This document shows, one piece after another, positions 25,626-36,519 of a DNA stretch of 64,000 nucleotides. The notes beneath the pieces are model-generated. The model worked only from the letters and a program-made list of their open reading frames with translations. It was not told where the DNA came from and did not search any database. Location of the stretch: the NCBI GenBank assembly GCA_019316985.1, contig CP079215.1:3348001-3412000 (forward strand), written 5' to 3'. Position numbers and translations under genes: made by a program. The stretch comes from Paraniabella defluvii. GTDB taxonomy: Bacteria; Bacteroidota; Bacteroidia; Chitinophagales; Chitinophagaceae. Numbering within the stretch: the first letter of the stretch is position 1; each line of letters starts with the position of its first letter.

Positions 25626-26619
25626 TTAACCGAATATTCCTTTTCTGAGGCTTCTAATGCCTTCACCAATTTTAAACCCGTTGTGGTATACCTCTATTTT
25701 ATAATCGCCGGGTTTAAATCCTTCGCCGTTTTTAATAGGAAAGAAACTCCTTTACGGGTACCTGTTTCATATTCTACAGGGATCTTCGCAGTAAAATTTC
25801 TGTCGCCATCCTGACGGGTGGTCATAGCACCCGATCCTAATTCAGAATTTTGAACAATTGTACCTTTAGGGTCTGTTACAATAACATATAAATCGGCAGG
25901 TCCGGATGTGGTAATCCTGTTTTCGATGTTAAAGGCAATTTGTAATTTATCCACTCTTCTGGCAAAATTGGTTTCTTTTTCCTTACCGTTTTTCCTTTCT
26001 TTTAACGGAGTTATAGACATGCCGGAAGCAGAGAGCGTGCTGGCAACATCAACTGTATTAGCCAGTTCGTCGTTTTCAGCGGTACGCATATCAAGATTTT
26101 GGCTCAACACATTTTTTTCAGCGGTTAAATGCGTGTTGCGGGCTGTTAACTCTTGGTTCTCACCTTTCAGTTGAGTAACCTGCGCTTCCAGTCTGCCTAT
26201 CTGGCCGTTCAATTCGCCGATTAACTGGCGGGCTCTCTTCAGGTCGGCCGCGGTGGCATTGTTGTCGCTTAATATTTATTGATTTCAGCTTTCCTCGAAT
26301 CGATCTCTTTTTGTAATGCTGTTTTTTCACCCTGCAGGTTATTATTCGCCCCGGTAATAGAGTCCAGGCGCATCTCGGCCAGGTTAAACATTTGTCTTAG
26401 AGAATCCGACTCAGACATCACGGTTTCTGTTTGAGCATCTGTACCTGAAAAAGCATTACCGTTTTCAGGTCCCGAGTTTTTATTCCAAAGCATAAAGCCC
26501 CATGTTCCGAGTAACGCGGCAACCAGAAGCCCTATAATAAGATTTCTACCACCATTAGAACCGGAGGGAGTATTATTGGATGGCTGCTGAGAGGCAGAGG
26601 GATAATTTGTGTTTGCCAT
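25626..26619 (-). CDS. Membrane-anchored coiled-coil protein (frameshifted)
   Basis: I do not recognise a named family. The N-terminus is Ser/Asn-rich and cytoplasmic, followed by one membrane segment (LIIGLLVAALLGTWGFMLW). A long coiled coil follows (GRLEAQVTQLKGENQEL), then a C-terminal beta-rich domain with DLYVIVTDPKGTI and, after repair near 25745, YKIEVYHNGFKIGEG. Frame breaks are near 26270 and 25745. Full length is about 331 residues. A strong terminator follows. The layout suggests an envelope-spanning scaffold, which is an inference only. Confidence 0.7.
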
Positions 26620-26800
26620 AAAATAATAATTTTAATTTAAAAGCACTAAAAAACTGCAAATTAATGCAGCAGGTTAAAAATTTTCCTAATATTTTTTAAA
26701 ATGTCTTTTCTCTCGAAACATAAATTATGCCAAACAAGGAAGCAGGTTGCAGTTGCTTATATTTTGATAATATTTTGGGATTTAAAATTATCTTGCACGC

Positions 26801-27779
26801 ATGTCTGTGGATAAGGTAATATCAGATTGGAAGAAAAATGCTTATAAACCAGTTTATTGGATAGAGGGCGACGAAGAATTTTATGTGGATCAGCTTGTAA
26901 ACTACGCCGAACATCAAATTCTTAGCGAAAGTGAAGCCTCTTTTAACCTCAGTATTTTTATGGAAAAGATGCGGCATGGGCCGATGTATTGAATGCCTGC
27001 CGTAAGTATCCTATGTTTTCGGACCGGCAGGTAGTGATTATCAAGGAGGCACAGCAAATGAAGGATGTAGACAAGCTGGAGCCCTATATACAATCTCCAC
27101 TGGCGTCTACCATACTGGTAGTGGCTTTTAAAGACAAAAAGCTGGATTCCCGTACCCGGTTTGCCAAGGTTGTAAAAGATAAAACCGAGTACATTATTAC
27201 CAAAAAGCTGTATGATAATGCCTTGCCCGAGTGGGTGAATACGGTAGTAAAGAGCATGGGGTATACTATTTCTCCCAAGGCGAACAGCCTGATCGTTGAT
27301 CATATAGGGAATGACCTGAGCCGTATTAAAAACGAAATCGATAAAATACTGATTAACCTGGGCAGCAGGCAATCCATTACAGAAGAAGATGTAGAGAATT
27401 ATGTAGGGATCAGCAAAGAATTTAATGTTTTTGAACTGCAGAATGCTATTGCCACCCGAAACCTGGCTAAAGCCATACGCATTATTCAGTATTTTGCGGC
27501 TAATCCCAAAATAGCGCCCATACAATTAGTATTGCCGTCACTTTACTCTTTTTTAATAAAACCTATATGGTTTATGGCACTTCAGGCGGAGAAGATGCTA
27601 TTGCCAAACAAATAGGGGTGGGGCCTTTTTTTGTAAAAAGTTACCTGCAGGCTTCCAAAACCTATAGCTTCAGGGACGTTGAAAAAATACTCCTGCTGCT
27701 TCATAGCTATAATCTCAAGAGCCTGGGTATTAACACCGCAAGGGTGGAAGATGCAGAACTTTTAAAAGAAATGTGGTAA
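26801..27779 (+). CDS. holA: DNA polymerase III delta subunit (frameshifted)
   Basis: This is the clamp-loader delta subunit, which opens the beta sliding clamp during replication. The N-terminus KPVYWIEGDEEFYVDQLV and the middle ILVVAFKDKKLDSRTRFAK match HolA. The central helical part contains NDLSRIKNEIDKILINL and EFNVFELQNAIATRN, and the collar domain ends in AELLKEMW. Missing T residues near 26957 (T5) and 27552 (T5) break it; repair gives FYGKDAAWADVLNACRKY and YSFFNKTYMVYG. Reconstructed length of about 327 residues is near typical. The gene is essential, so a true pseudogene is very unlikely. Confidence 0.88.
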
Positions 27780-27927
27780 AGATTATGATGTAGGAAAAGA
27801 GCGCTCATAATTCATAGCTGGATAGTTCCTAGGCGACCGGGAACGGCTATGTCCCTTATCTATAAACGATCATCTGCAAAATTTTATCTGCCTTCTGCCT
27901 CTGTCAATTGTTGGCAGTCGTCTTTTC

Positions 27928-29013
27928 TCACTCTTCCTGCCCCATCCACATAGCACCGCCCACACTATTACGTACCGCGCCGGTTACCGAGCTCAGTACA
28001 TTGTATTCTTCGCGCCAGCGCAATACACCTATTAATGCCATAATCAAGGCTTCCTTGTACTGTACCAGTTGCTCGTCGGGTACCATTACCTGTATATTAT
28101 CCAAAGCGTCCCGTAGGCGCTCTATCAGGTAGCCGTTTAAGGCGCCACCTCCTGTTACCAGTAATTGCTCTTCACCCGCGGTTGATACCCTGTTAGCCAT
28201 TACCGCATTTTTTATTTGCCTTACAATGTGGGCTACATACGTGTGCAGGGCGTCGGCAGTGGAAAGCTCATATTTTTTAATAATGGGATATACAGTGTCT
28301 GTGCCAAAGCTGTTAGCCAGCGATTTAGGAATGGGGTGCGTATAATAGGCCAGCCCGTTAAGTTCGTTTAGCAAAGCCTGGTTTATTTGCCCGCTTCGCG
28401 CCAATGCGCCGTCCCTGTCAAACTCCAGTCCCGCTTCATTGGCCAGCATGTTTAACACACGGTTGGCTGCACAAATATCGAATGCTTTATAGTCATCGTT
28501 CCTGATAGATATATTGGCGATACCACCGAGGTTGAGAAAGTACCGGTAACCTGGAAAGAACAGTTGTTCGCCTATAGGTACAATGGGCGCGCCCTGGCCG
28601 CCAAATGCAATATCCATTGCCCTCAGATCGGTAACCACCGGTAATTGGGTAGTGGCAGCAATTGCCGCTCCATCGCCTAATTGCGCTGTCATTTTCCGGG
28701 CGGGAAGGTGAAAAGTGGTATGTCCGTGCGATGCCACCACCGCTACTTTAAATTGCAGCTGGTATTTTTCAATAAACCTGTTAACGCATTGACCTATATA
28801 ATGCCCGTAAGCGGTATGCAACAACTGGTAATCCAACGCAGAAAGAGCAGTAGCATTTTTTAACTGGTCTATCCATTCGCTGCTGTAAGGAATACACTCT
28901 GCATGAACGAGTTCATAACTCCACTTACCGCCATTTTCCAGAATTTCGGTAAACACAATATCCAGTCCATCCAGTGAGCTGCCACTCATTAAACCAATAG
29001 CACGATAAATCAT
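27928..29013 (-). CDS. anmK: Anhydro-N-acetylmuramic acid kinase
   Basis: This enzyme phosphorylates and hydrates 1,6-anhydro-MurNAc, returning peptidoglycan turnover products to sugar metabolism in the cytoplasm. The start MIYRAIGLMSGSSLDGLD is canonical and fixes the start at 29013, though the frame is open further upstream. Family features include FNLGGIANIS-like YFLNLGGIANIS, AFDICAANRVLNMLANEAG, FDRDGALARSG and LLVTGGGALNGYL. The frame is intact at 361 residues, the usual length. It is divergent from upp with about 200 bases between them. Confidence 0.92.
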   Translation of the reverse strand: MIYRAIGLMSGSSLDGLDIVFTEILENGGKWSYELVHAECIPYSSEWIDQLKNATALSALDYQLLHTAYGHYIGQCVNRFIEKYQLQFKVAVVASHGHTTFHLPARKMTAQLGDGAAIAATTQLPVVTDLRAMDIAFGGQGAPIVPIGEQLFFPGYRYFLNLGGIANISIRNDDYKAFDICAANRVLNMLANEAGLEFDRDGALARSGQINQALLNELNGLAYYTHPIPKSLANSFGTDTVYPIIKKYELSTADALHTYVAHIVRQIKNAVMANRVSTAGEEQLLVTGGGALNGYLIERLRDALDNIQVMVPDEQLVQYKEALIMALIGVLRWREEYNVLSSVTGAVRNSVGGAMWMGQEE

Positions 29014-29211
29014 GGTTAAGTAAAGTTTAAATATCAAAAATAACAGGAATGCATACCGGTACGACACGTTAACGCTCCCGGCAGCGCCCCGGATGCCAGT
29101 TCCACTATTTATATTCCAGGGCCGGGCGCATAAAAATATAAAATCCTGTAAGTTTGCGAAAGTAATAAAACGCACCAGTAATTATATCGCTCCATAAAAA
29201 AGCCAATACCA

Positions 29212-29862
29212 ATGATCATAAATTTAAGTGAGAATCATAGCCTGCTGAGTAACTGGATAAGCGAATTGAGGGATGTGGATGTGCAGCACGATCGCATGCG
29301 GTTCCGGCGTAATTTAGAGCGAATTGGAGAGGTGATAGCTTACGAAATCAGTAAAACGCTACCTTTTGAAATAGTAGAAACACAAACTCCCTTAGGCATT
29401 TCCAACAGCAAAAAATTATTGGAGCAGCCGGTGCTGGCCACCATTCTCCGCGCCGGCCTGGCACTACACCAGGGGTTGTTAAGTTATTTTGATAAGGGTG
29501 ATAATGCCTTTATATCAGCATATAGAAAGCACCATAAAGACGGCAGCTTTGAAATAGAGATAGAATATGTAAGTACTCCCGACCTGGAGAACCGTATTGT
29601 TATTATTTCCGACCCGATGCTGGCAACAGGAGCTTCGCTGGTGAAAACCGTGCAGTTCCTTAAAAATGAAGGCCGGCCGAAAGATATTCATATTGCAGCG
29701 GCAATTGCCTGTGTGGACGGGCTGGAATATGTAAGCAGGGAAGTGCCCGAGGCAACAATATGGTGCGGTGATATCGACGAGGAGATCACTGCGAAAGGCT
29801 ATATTGTGCCTGGCCTGGGCGATGCGGGAGACCTTGCTTATGGTAGTAAGATGCAAAATTAA
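29212..29862 (+). CDS. upp: Uracil phosphoribosyltransferase
   Basis: This enzyme converts uracil and PRPP to UMP in pyrimidine salvage. The frame is intact at 216 residues. Motifs are VLATILRAGLALHQG, the PRPP-binding loop IIISDPMLATGASL, and the uracil-binding C-terminus YIVPGLGDAGDLAYG. TAAGTTTG at 29149-29156 could be its -7 promoter element. Confidence 0.95.
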   Translation: MIINLSENHSLLSNWISELRDVDVQHDRMRFRRNLERIGEVIAYEISKTLPFEIVETQTPLGISNSKKLLEQPVLATILRAGLALHQGLLSYFDKGDNAFISAYRKHHKDGSFEIEIEYVSTPDLENRIVIISDPMLATGASLVKTVQFLKNEGRPKDIHIAAAIACVDGLEYVSREVPEATIWCGDIDEEITAKGYIVPGLGDAGDLAYGSKMQN

Positions 29863-30119
29863 AACACAAATAATTGCCCGGTAAGACTCTTTTAAGGGGC
29901 TTTTTATCCTCCGGGTTCTTTATATGATTGCCACCCCTTGTAAATGAATACACGAGGTTGTGAATTTGTGTAATAATGAATGGTACAGCGCTGTTTCGGG
30001 GAATTTATAAAAAGTAGCTAAAGCCATGCTATCGCTGGGAATGGAGTAGAGGTATACTCCGGGTAAATTGTTGGTACAGGCATAAAAGTTAATTGTAGTA
30101 TCATTGTACAAATAATACT

Positions 30120-30817
30120 ATGTCAGGACAGGTTTTCCTTATTCCCACTTTTCTGTATGAAAATGCTTTGCATGTATTGCCTGCCTATATTTTAGAGGCC
30201 GTGGAAAAATGCAGTGTTTTATTTGCTGAAAATGAGCGTTCGGCCCGGCGATACCTCAAACAGTTAAAAAGGAAATTGTTATCGACGATTATGAGTGGTT
30301 TACCATTGGGAAAGCTGAGCAGGAGGTTGTTCAGGCTTTTCGCACCTGTTTAAAAGCCGGTAAAACCATTGGTATTATCAGCGAAGCCGGTTGCCCGGGT
30401 GTTGCGGATCCGGGGCAGATACTGGTGGGAGCCGCCCAGGAAATGGGCGCTGTTGTAGCTCCTTTAGTAGGACCCAGCTCTATTTTGCTGGCGTTGATGG
30501 CCAGCGGTATGAACGGGCAGCAGTTTGCGTTTGCCGGCTATTTGCCTATTGATAATCAGCAAAGGATAAAAGCAATAAAAGAACTGGAAGCCGAATCTAA
30601 AAGAAAAGATAGTACCCAGATTTTTATTGAAACACCTTACCGCAATAACCAGATGCTGGAAACGTTGGTTAAAACCTGCCTGCCGTCCACTAAAATATGC
30701 GTGGCTGTAAATATCACGGGACCCGATGAGGTCATCAAAACGCTTACCGCCCTGCAATGGAGGCATCAGGTGCCTGATTTGCATAAAAAACCGGCAATTT
30801 TCCTCTTAAAAGCCTGA
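30120..30817 (+). CDS. Tetrapyrrole-methylase-fold methyltransferase, RsmI-like (frameshifted)
   Basis: This SAM-dependent methyltransferase belongs to the TP_methylase fold, near RsmI (16S rRNA C1402 2'-O-methylation). It starts LIPTFLYENALHVLPAYI instead of the canonical RsmI N-terminus. IGIISEAGCPGVADPG is the hallmark loop, followed by PLVGPSSILLALMASGMNG and FIETPYRNNQMLETL. A missing A near 30273 breaks it; repair gives QLKKEIVIDDYEWFTIG. Length is about 233 residues. The divergent N-terminus leaves open whether it is true RsmI or the Bacteroidota sister group. Its 3' end overlaps the convergent neighbour by 12 bases. Confidence 0.82.
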
Positions 30818-31250
30818 TGCCGGTGCTGCATCTTTCATGGAGATGATGCTGTCTACAATATACCGGGTATTGCCCCGCCAGGGCAGCACTCCATTGTACT
30901 CTTTATAATGAAGATCGAACCGCTTGCCCGAATTCATTTTCAGGATATCAAATACTTTCTTGTCTTTAATAGAAAATTCGAACTCGTTGGACTGTACCCC
31001 GCCGGTTGCCGACCCCTTATTCCTTCTTGTATCAGCTTACCCTCATAGGTTTTAAAAAGCTGGCCTTTTTCTACTGCAAAGTTTAGATAGCCTGATTTAA
31101 CGCCATCTGAAGTGTAGGGGTAATAGAACTTCCAGTAAATATATCCGGCTCCTGCCAACAGTAGGATCAGGATAGCTGTGATAAAGTACCTGGCACATCC
31201 CCGCGTTTCTTAGGTGGTACCGTTGGTGCAGGAATAGGTTCTATAGGCAT
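30806..31250 (-). CDS. Conserved single-pass membrane protein (frameshifted)
   Basis: The reconstructed protein is about 149 residues. A short Pro-rich N-terminus (MPIEPIPAPTVPPKKRG) is followed by one membrane helix (AILILLLAGAGYIYW). An extracytoplasmic domain follows with VEKGQLFKTYEGKLIQEGIR, SNEFEFSIKDKKVFDIL and HYKEYNGVLPWRGNTRYIVD. Two indels, near 31195 and 31020, break it. Close relatives occur across Bacteroidota; I recall some databases labelling them 6-phosphogluconate dehydrogenase, which the sequence does not support. Function is unknown. Confidence 0.7.
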
Positions 31251-31302
31251 AAAAAGGTTTTACTTAATTAAACTTTAATAATACAATATTAATTTATTGC
31301 AC

Positions 31303-31310
31303 TAAATTTG
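31303..31310 (+). promoter_or_regulatory. Putative -7 element of the arginine gene cluster
   Basis: TAAATTTG matches TAnnTTTG. It would give a leader of about 250 bases before the acetyltransferase start, and that leader contains the hairpin listed at 31464-31500. No -33 TTTG is evident. Confidence 0.45.
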
Positions 31311-31463
31311 CGGCTCTAAAAGTACTATTTGTTTTTATATGAACAACCTTTTAAGTCATACCAAGCACTTTGTGTTTCACCCGGATATTACAACCGGTGT
31401 GTATGCGGTTGGCTTTGATGTGTTTATATTTTCTCCCCGTCCGCAACGCTGTTGTCCTATATG

Positions 31464-31500
31464 CTGACAGGACATACCTATCGCCAAAGGCGCCTGTCAG
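31464..31500 (+). promoter_or_regulatory. Hairpin in the leader of the arginine genes
   Basis: CTGACAGG (31464-31471) pairs perfectly with CCTGTCAG (31493-31500). Inside, CGCC pairs with GGCG around AAA, leaving a 10-base bulge (ACATACCTAT). A 42-codon upstream frame (ATG 31339) ends with TGA at 31465-31467, inside the stem. This might be an attenuator or a ligand-binding leader, but I do not recognise a known riboswitch class. Confidence 0.4.
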
Positions 31501-31564
31501 TGGAAAATTTCGGAACCTAACAAACTTTCGGGCAGGCACCCAACACAATTTAGAAATACAAATA

Positions 31565-32241
31565 GTGGACAATCAGGAAATTATAGTAAGAGTAGCAGTC
31601 TCTGAAGATAAGAAGTTCTCTACCATCATCACCGATGAAATGGAGTCGTCGGCCAAGGCGCGGGGTACCGGGATTGCAAAGCGCAGCCCCGATTATATTG
31701 AAAAGAAGATCGATGAGGGTAAGGCCGTAATTGCGGTTACCAAAGGTGGCGACTGGGTGGGTTTTTGTTATATCGAAACCTGGAGCCATGGCGAGTATGT
31801 GGCGAACTCCGGTTTGATTGTATCTCCCAATTACCGTAAAAGCGGCGTTGCCAAAAGATCAAGCAAACTATTTTTAATTTAAGCAGGAAACTGTATCCCC
31901 AGGCCAAGATATTTGGTTTGACCACGGGGTTAGCCGTAATGAAGATCAACAGCGAGCTGGGATATGAACCGGTAACCTATTCTGAGTTAACGCAGGATGA
32001 GCAGTTTTGGGCGGGTTGTAAGAGTTGTGTGAATTACGAGATCCTGATGAGCAAGGAACGAAAGAATTGCATGTGCACGGCCATGTTATACGATCCTAAA
32101 GACCATTATGAACCGGAGGAAACAAAGGCCTTTTTCGAGGAGAACCAATCGGGCCTGGAGCGCTTATTGCGCTTTAAGCAATGGAAGTTTTTGAAACCAT
32201 TTCGCCGTAAGGAGAAAAATGGGGAGGCGGCTCTTTGTTAA
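31565..32241 (+). CDS. GNAT N-acetyltransferase, N-acetylglutamate synthase type (frameshifted)
   Basis: This GNAT acetyltransferase precedes the arginine genes and is probably the first enzyme of the pathway, acetylating glutamate. The acetyl-CoA fold is seen in AVIAVTKGGDWVGFCYIETW and VANSGLIVSPNYRKSGVA. The C-terminal part has KIFGLTTGLAVMKIN-type sequence and a Cys-rich KNCMCTAMLYDP segment. One missing A near 31857 breaks it; repair gives AKKIKQTIFNLSRKLYPQAK. No ATG is near; GTG at 31565 starts VDNQEIIVRVAVSED and fits the domain boundary. Length is about 226 residues. It lies 42 bases before argG. Confidence 0.78.
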
Positions 32242-32283
32242 AAGTATTTTTTAATTCACTTTTTCATTAAAATAAATTATTAG

Positions 32284-33500
32284 ATGGCTAAAAAAGTTGT
32301 TTTAGGTTTCAGCGGCGGTTTAGACACTACTTTTTGTGCAAAGTATTTAACCGAAGAAAAAGGCTATGAAGTACATAGTATCATTGTCAATACCGGGGCT
32401 TTAGCGAGCAGGAGCTGGAGCAGGTAGAGGCCCATGCTAAAAAGCTGGGTGTAAAATCGCACAAAACTGTCAATGCCGTTAAAAACTATTATGACTCCAT
32501 TATCAAATACCTTGTTTTTGGTAATATATTAAAAAATAATACCTATCCTTTAAGTGTATCTGCTGAAAGGTTAAGCCAGGCGCTTCATATAGCCGAGTAT
32601 GCCAAACGCCTGAACGCGGATGCCGTTGCACATGGCAGCACCGGCGCGGGTAACGACCAGGTTCGTTTTGATATGGTATTAAATATTATCGCCCCTGGTA
32701 CAGAGATCATTACGCCGATCCGCGACCTGAAGCTGAGCCGTGAATCGGAAATCGAATATCTGAAGAGTAAAGGCGTTGAAATGAACTTCGAAAAAGCGGT
32801 TTATTCAATTAATAAAGGGCTTTGGGGTACCAGCGTAGGTGGAAAGGAAACTTTGAGTTCGAAAGGATTATTACCCGAAGAAGCCTGGCCAACGCAGGTT
32901 ACGAAAACAGGTACAGAAGAAGTGAGCCTGGAGTTTGAAAAAGGCGAATTGATTAAAGTAAACGAAAAGGCTTTCGATCATCCCACAGAGGCTATCCGGT
33001 ATCTGCAGTCTATTGCGGGTCCTTATGGTATTGGTCGCGATATTCATGTAGGCGACACCATTATAGGCATCAAAGGCCGTGTAGGTTTCGAAGCTGCTGC
33101 ACCTATGCTGATCTTAAAAGGACACCATGCCCTGGAAAAACATGTATTGAGCAAGTGGCAATTACAGTGGAAAGACCAGGTGTCTCAATTTTACGGAACC
33201 TGGTTGCATGAAGGGCAGATACTTGATCCTGTAATGCGCGATATGGAAGCATATCTTGAAAGCAGCCAGCGCAATGTTACCGGTAAAGTATTTATCCAGT
33301 TGCACCCGTATCGCTACCAAGTAATAGGCATCGAAAGTGAATTTGACCTGATGAATAGTGCATTCGGTAGTTATGGTGAAATGAATGCCGGGTTTACAGG
33401 CGATGACGTAAAAGGCTTTACGCGTATATTTGGTAATCAAACAGCCATCTACCATTTGGTAAAAGAAAGCGTGAATCAAAAAAACGCCAGCGAATTTTAA
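32284..33500 (+). CDS. argG: Argininosuccinate synthase (frameshifted)
   Basis: This enzyme joins citrulline and aspartate with ATP to argininosuccinate, the penultimate step of arginine synthesis. The N-terminal PP-loop VVLGFSGGLDTTFCAKYL is present, followed by ADAVAHGSTGAGNDQVRFD and the synthetase-specific YSINKGLWGTSVGGKE. A missing G in the GGGG run near 32396 breaks the frame; repair gives IVNTGGFSEQELEQVEAHA. Length of about 406 residues is typical. It is co-directional with the acetyltransferase and argC, separated by 42 and 84 bases. Confidence 0.95.
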
Positions 33501-33584
33501 TTTTTAGAAAACGGTTCATTGGCGATCGTTCATGGCTGATGGAAGAGAGGCGCTATGAACAATGAACCATCAACTATCATCGAA

Positions 33585-34566
33585 ATGATAAACGTAGGAA
33601 TAATCGGTGGAGCAGGATATACAGGAGGCGAATTGATCAGGCTATTGATCAATCACCCGGAAGTGCATATCACCTATATCCATAGCCGCAGCAATGCAGG
33701 CAAATATGTTTATGAAGTACATAAAGACCTCATTGGTGACACTGACCTGAAATTCAATGACGAGGTTTTGCAGGATATCGACTGTTTGTTCCTTTGCCTC
33801 GGGCATGGTGAATCTACCAAGTTCCTGCAGGAGCAACCTGTTAATGATTCCATTAAGATTATTGACCTGGCCAACGACTTCCGTTTAAGAAACGACCGCG
33901 TACAAACGGCTATTAACCGCACTTTCGTGTATGGTTTGCCTGAACTGAATAAGGAAGCAATCAAAGCAGCTCAAAATATCGCGAACCCGGGATGCTTTGC
34001 TACGACGATACAACTGGGCTTATTGCCCTGGCAAAGGCAGGGTTACTGAAAGATATCTATACAACAGGTATAACCGGTAGTACCGGTGCAGGTCAGTCGT
34101 TAAGCGCTACCTCTCACTTCAGCTGGAGAGCGAATAATATACAGGCTTACAAAACTTTAACACATCAGCACCTGGGCGAGATAGGGAGTCTTTACACCAG
34201 TTGCAGGGCGATAATACCGATTTTGACCTGAGCTTTGTGCCCTGGCGCGGTGATTTTACCCGTGGTATTTTTGTGAGTTCTACAGTTACTACCGACCTGG
34301 CTTTGGAAGAACTGTACCCATTATTTGAAGATTTTTATAAAGACCATCCCTTCACACAGGTAAGCAGAACATCGGTATTCTTAAAGCAGGTGGTAAACAC
34401 CAATAAAGCGGTTATTCATTTGGAAAAAGCCGGTAATAAACTGGTAGTGCATTCGGCATTGGATAATCTTTTAAAAGGTGCCAGCGGGCAGGCGGTACAT
34501 AATATGAACCTGGTATTTGGCTTAGATGAAACGCTAGGGCTAAGGTTGAAGCCGGCGGCATTCTAA
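33585..34566 (+). CDS. argC: N-acetyl-gamma-glutamyl-phosphate reductase (frameshifted)
   Basis: This NADPH-dependent enzyme reduces N-acetylglutamyl phosphate to the semialdehyde in arginine synthesis. MINVGIIGGAGYTGGELIRL is the NADP-binding start and fixes the start at 33585 rather than the upstream ATG at 33555. The active-site Cys lies in ANPGCFATTIQLGLLP. GITGSTGAGQSLSATSHFSW and the His-containing LTHQHLGEI follow. Frame breaks lie near 34020 and 34205. Length of about 328 residues is normal. A terminator follows, so the arginine transcript probably ends here. Confidence 0.95.
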
Positions 34567-34586
34567 AAAATATTTTAAGCGATTTT

Positions 34587-34620
34587 AAAACCTTTTAGCA
34601 GTAAGCTGAAAGGTTTTTTT
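34587..34620 (+). terminator. Terminator after argC
   Basis: AAAACCTT and AAGGTTTT pair, with partial pairing of TTAGC and AGCTGA inside, followed by seven T residues. It starts about 20 bases after the argC stop. Confidence 0.8.
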
Positions 34621-34675
34621 ATTGCCATATTAATGCATTGCTGGATTACGGCAGAGCTATAAAAAATATCGGAAC

Positions 34676-35501
34676 CTATTCGAAATAAACCTTTACCGTT
34701 TGGTACAGCAGCTGGTTTTGCATAATAACTGAGGAGCGGCTGGCTTTGTCAGAGTAGCCTTTCAGGCCAAAGAGCCCTGCGGCATTTCCCTTGTTGATCG
34801 CAATCTCCAAATAGTCGGCACTGTTAAACAGCGCCAGCTTCTCACCTTCGGGAACATCGGCATAAGACTCGCTTATTTTATTGATCACTTCATCCCTGAG
34901 GAATACTATCTTAAACCCACGGCCCTGGCGCTGGTCTTCAAACTGCTTTTTGGTGATATTTACCACTACATTTTCAAAGTTGTCGATAAAGATGATCTGT
35001 CCTTCAATAAAATTATTACTCTCTAATGGTAATAGCGGGTTTTTCTCTACAAAAGAAACATCCGGGATGCCTATCTTTTGAATAGATTCTCCGTTGGCTA
35101 AACGTGTAATGGTTTCTGCAATCACTTTGGTACAGTACAGCGTATTCTTATTAGCAGCTTTATCCAGCTTAATACCCATTACCATATCCGGCTTTTCTTC
35201 CAGTATCATATTCAGTAAACCATTGTCTGCACAGAATATATATTGGTTTTTATGAAAGGCCAGTAAGAGATTTTTAGGTTTTTTATCGAACAGGTTAACC
35301 AGTATGATGTGATAAGTAAATTCCGGGAAATTTTTAAAAGCACCCTGCAAACATAGGAAGCCTGCGGGAAATTGAAAGGCGCTATATTATGGGAAATATC
35401 TATCAGTTGCAGATCATTGCTCGCTTGCAGCAGTTGAGCTTTATGGCCCCGATAAGGTAGTCGTTATGCCCGATATCTGATGTAAGTGTTACAAAGTTCA
35501 T
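34676..35501 (-). CDS. SAM hydrolase (adenosine-forming), DUF62 family (frameshifted)
   Basis: This family (SAM hydroxide adenosyltransferase, DUF62) splits S-adenosylmethionine with hydroxide into adenosine and methionine. The N-terminus MNFVTLTSDIGHNDYLIGAI has the catalytic-type Asp in TSDIG. NLLLAFHKNQYIFCADNG and the C-terminal barrel region with EGQIIFIDNFENVVVNI follow. Indels near 35440 and 35345 break it; repair of the second gives CRGAFKNFPEFTYHIILVNL. Length is about 275 residues. It is convergent with argC. Confidence 0.85.
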
Positions 35502-35608
35502 TTAGGAGTTAGTGCCGATCCGCTTCTTAATTTTGCGGTGCAATTTATTTATTTTTTTATTATACGATATTAATTTGCGCCTTTTGTTATAAGGCCTGCT
35601 GCTGCAAC

Positions 35609-36415
35609 CTATTTTATAAGCTCTTTATTTTTAAAATAGAACCTGTGCACCAGCTTATCTGCCAGGCCCGGAAAGAACTTATTTAGGAATACGGTTTCTT
35701 TACCAGTAAATGTCAATACCAGGGTTCTTTTCTTTTTCCTGATAGCATCCAGCAATAACACAGCACATTCTTCAGCAGTCATCATCTTACCTTCGTCCAT
35801 CGGGTTTTCTTTTTGTTGCTCCCCTTATCATTCAATGCGTGGTCTCTTATTTTAGAAGCCGTAAAGCCCGGGCTTACCCACATTACATGCACGCCGTCAT
35901 CTTTCAATTCTGTTTTTAATGATTCCAGAAAGCCCTGTAAAGCAAATTTGCTGGCGGAGTAGCCGGTTCGGCCCGGTAATCCCCTGTAGCCTGCAATGGA
36001 TGAAATGCCAACCACCGTGCCCTTGCTTTCAACCAGGGCAGGCAGTGCAAATTTCGTGCAGTAAACAGCGCCGAAGAAATTAACGTCCATTACTTTTTAA
36101 TTACATCCAGCTCCAGCTCCTTAAATAAACCTCTCATGCTGATACCGGCATTGTTGATCAAAAGATCAATCCTGCCATATACTTTTAAAGTAGAATCGAT
36201 AAATTTTTGCAATCAGCTTCCTGGCTCACGTCGGCTACCAGGGTATGTAAAGGCAGAGAAGGGTGCTGTGCCTGTAATTCATACAGCTTGTCGTGACTGC
36301 GCCCGCAGGTAGCCACTTTGGCGCCGTAGCTGAGCAAGGCCTCAACAAGTGCTCTGCCGATGCCATCGGTACCTCCGGTTATAACCGCTACTTTGTCTTT
36401 GAAATGGGCATTCAT
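35609..36415 (-). CDS. Short-chain dehydrogenase/reductase (frameshifted)
   Basis: This is a classical SDR oxidoreductase using NAD(P). It shows the cofactor motif VAVITGGTDGIGRALVEAL, a cofactor Arg in CGRSHDKL, the catalytic Ser in VVGISSIAGYRG, and the YSASK Tyr-Lys pair in GRTGYSASKFALQGFLESL. The C-terminus (LVHRFYFKNKELIK) resembles 3-ketodihydrosphingosine-reductase-like SDRs, but the substrate is not determined. Breaks lie near 36195, 36090 and 35795. Start is taken at MNAHFKDKVAV (36415), though the frame extends to 36442. Length is about 270 residues. Confidence 0.85.
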
Positions 36416-36519
36416 TGAAACAGGATAAGATGATTTTGGCAAACCTACTTATAAAACTGCAAAAACCAATATAGACGGCCCTTTTGATTTTTTTGTAAAT
36501 TGGCTTCAAATATTAAATC

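Noticed and set aside
25518-25814. 98-codon plus-strand frame across the terminator at 25577
   Set aside because: It runs through a strong hairpin and antisense to the coiled-coil gene's C-terminus.
29920-30111. 63-codon minus-strand frame between upp and the RsmI-like gene
   Set aside because: No signal, domain or recognisable start context; the gap is short and AT-rich. It could be real but I cannot support it.
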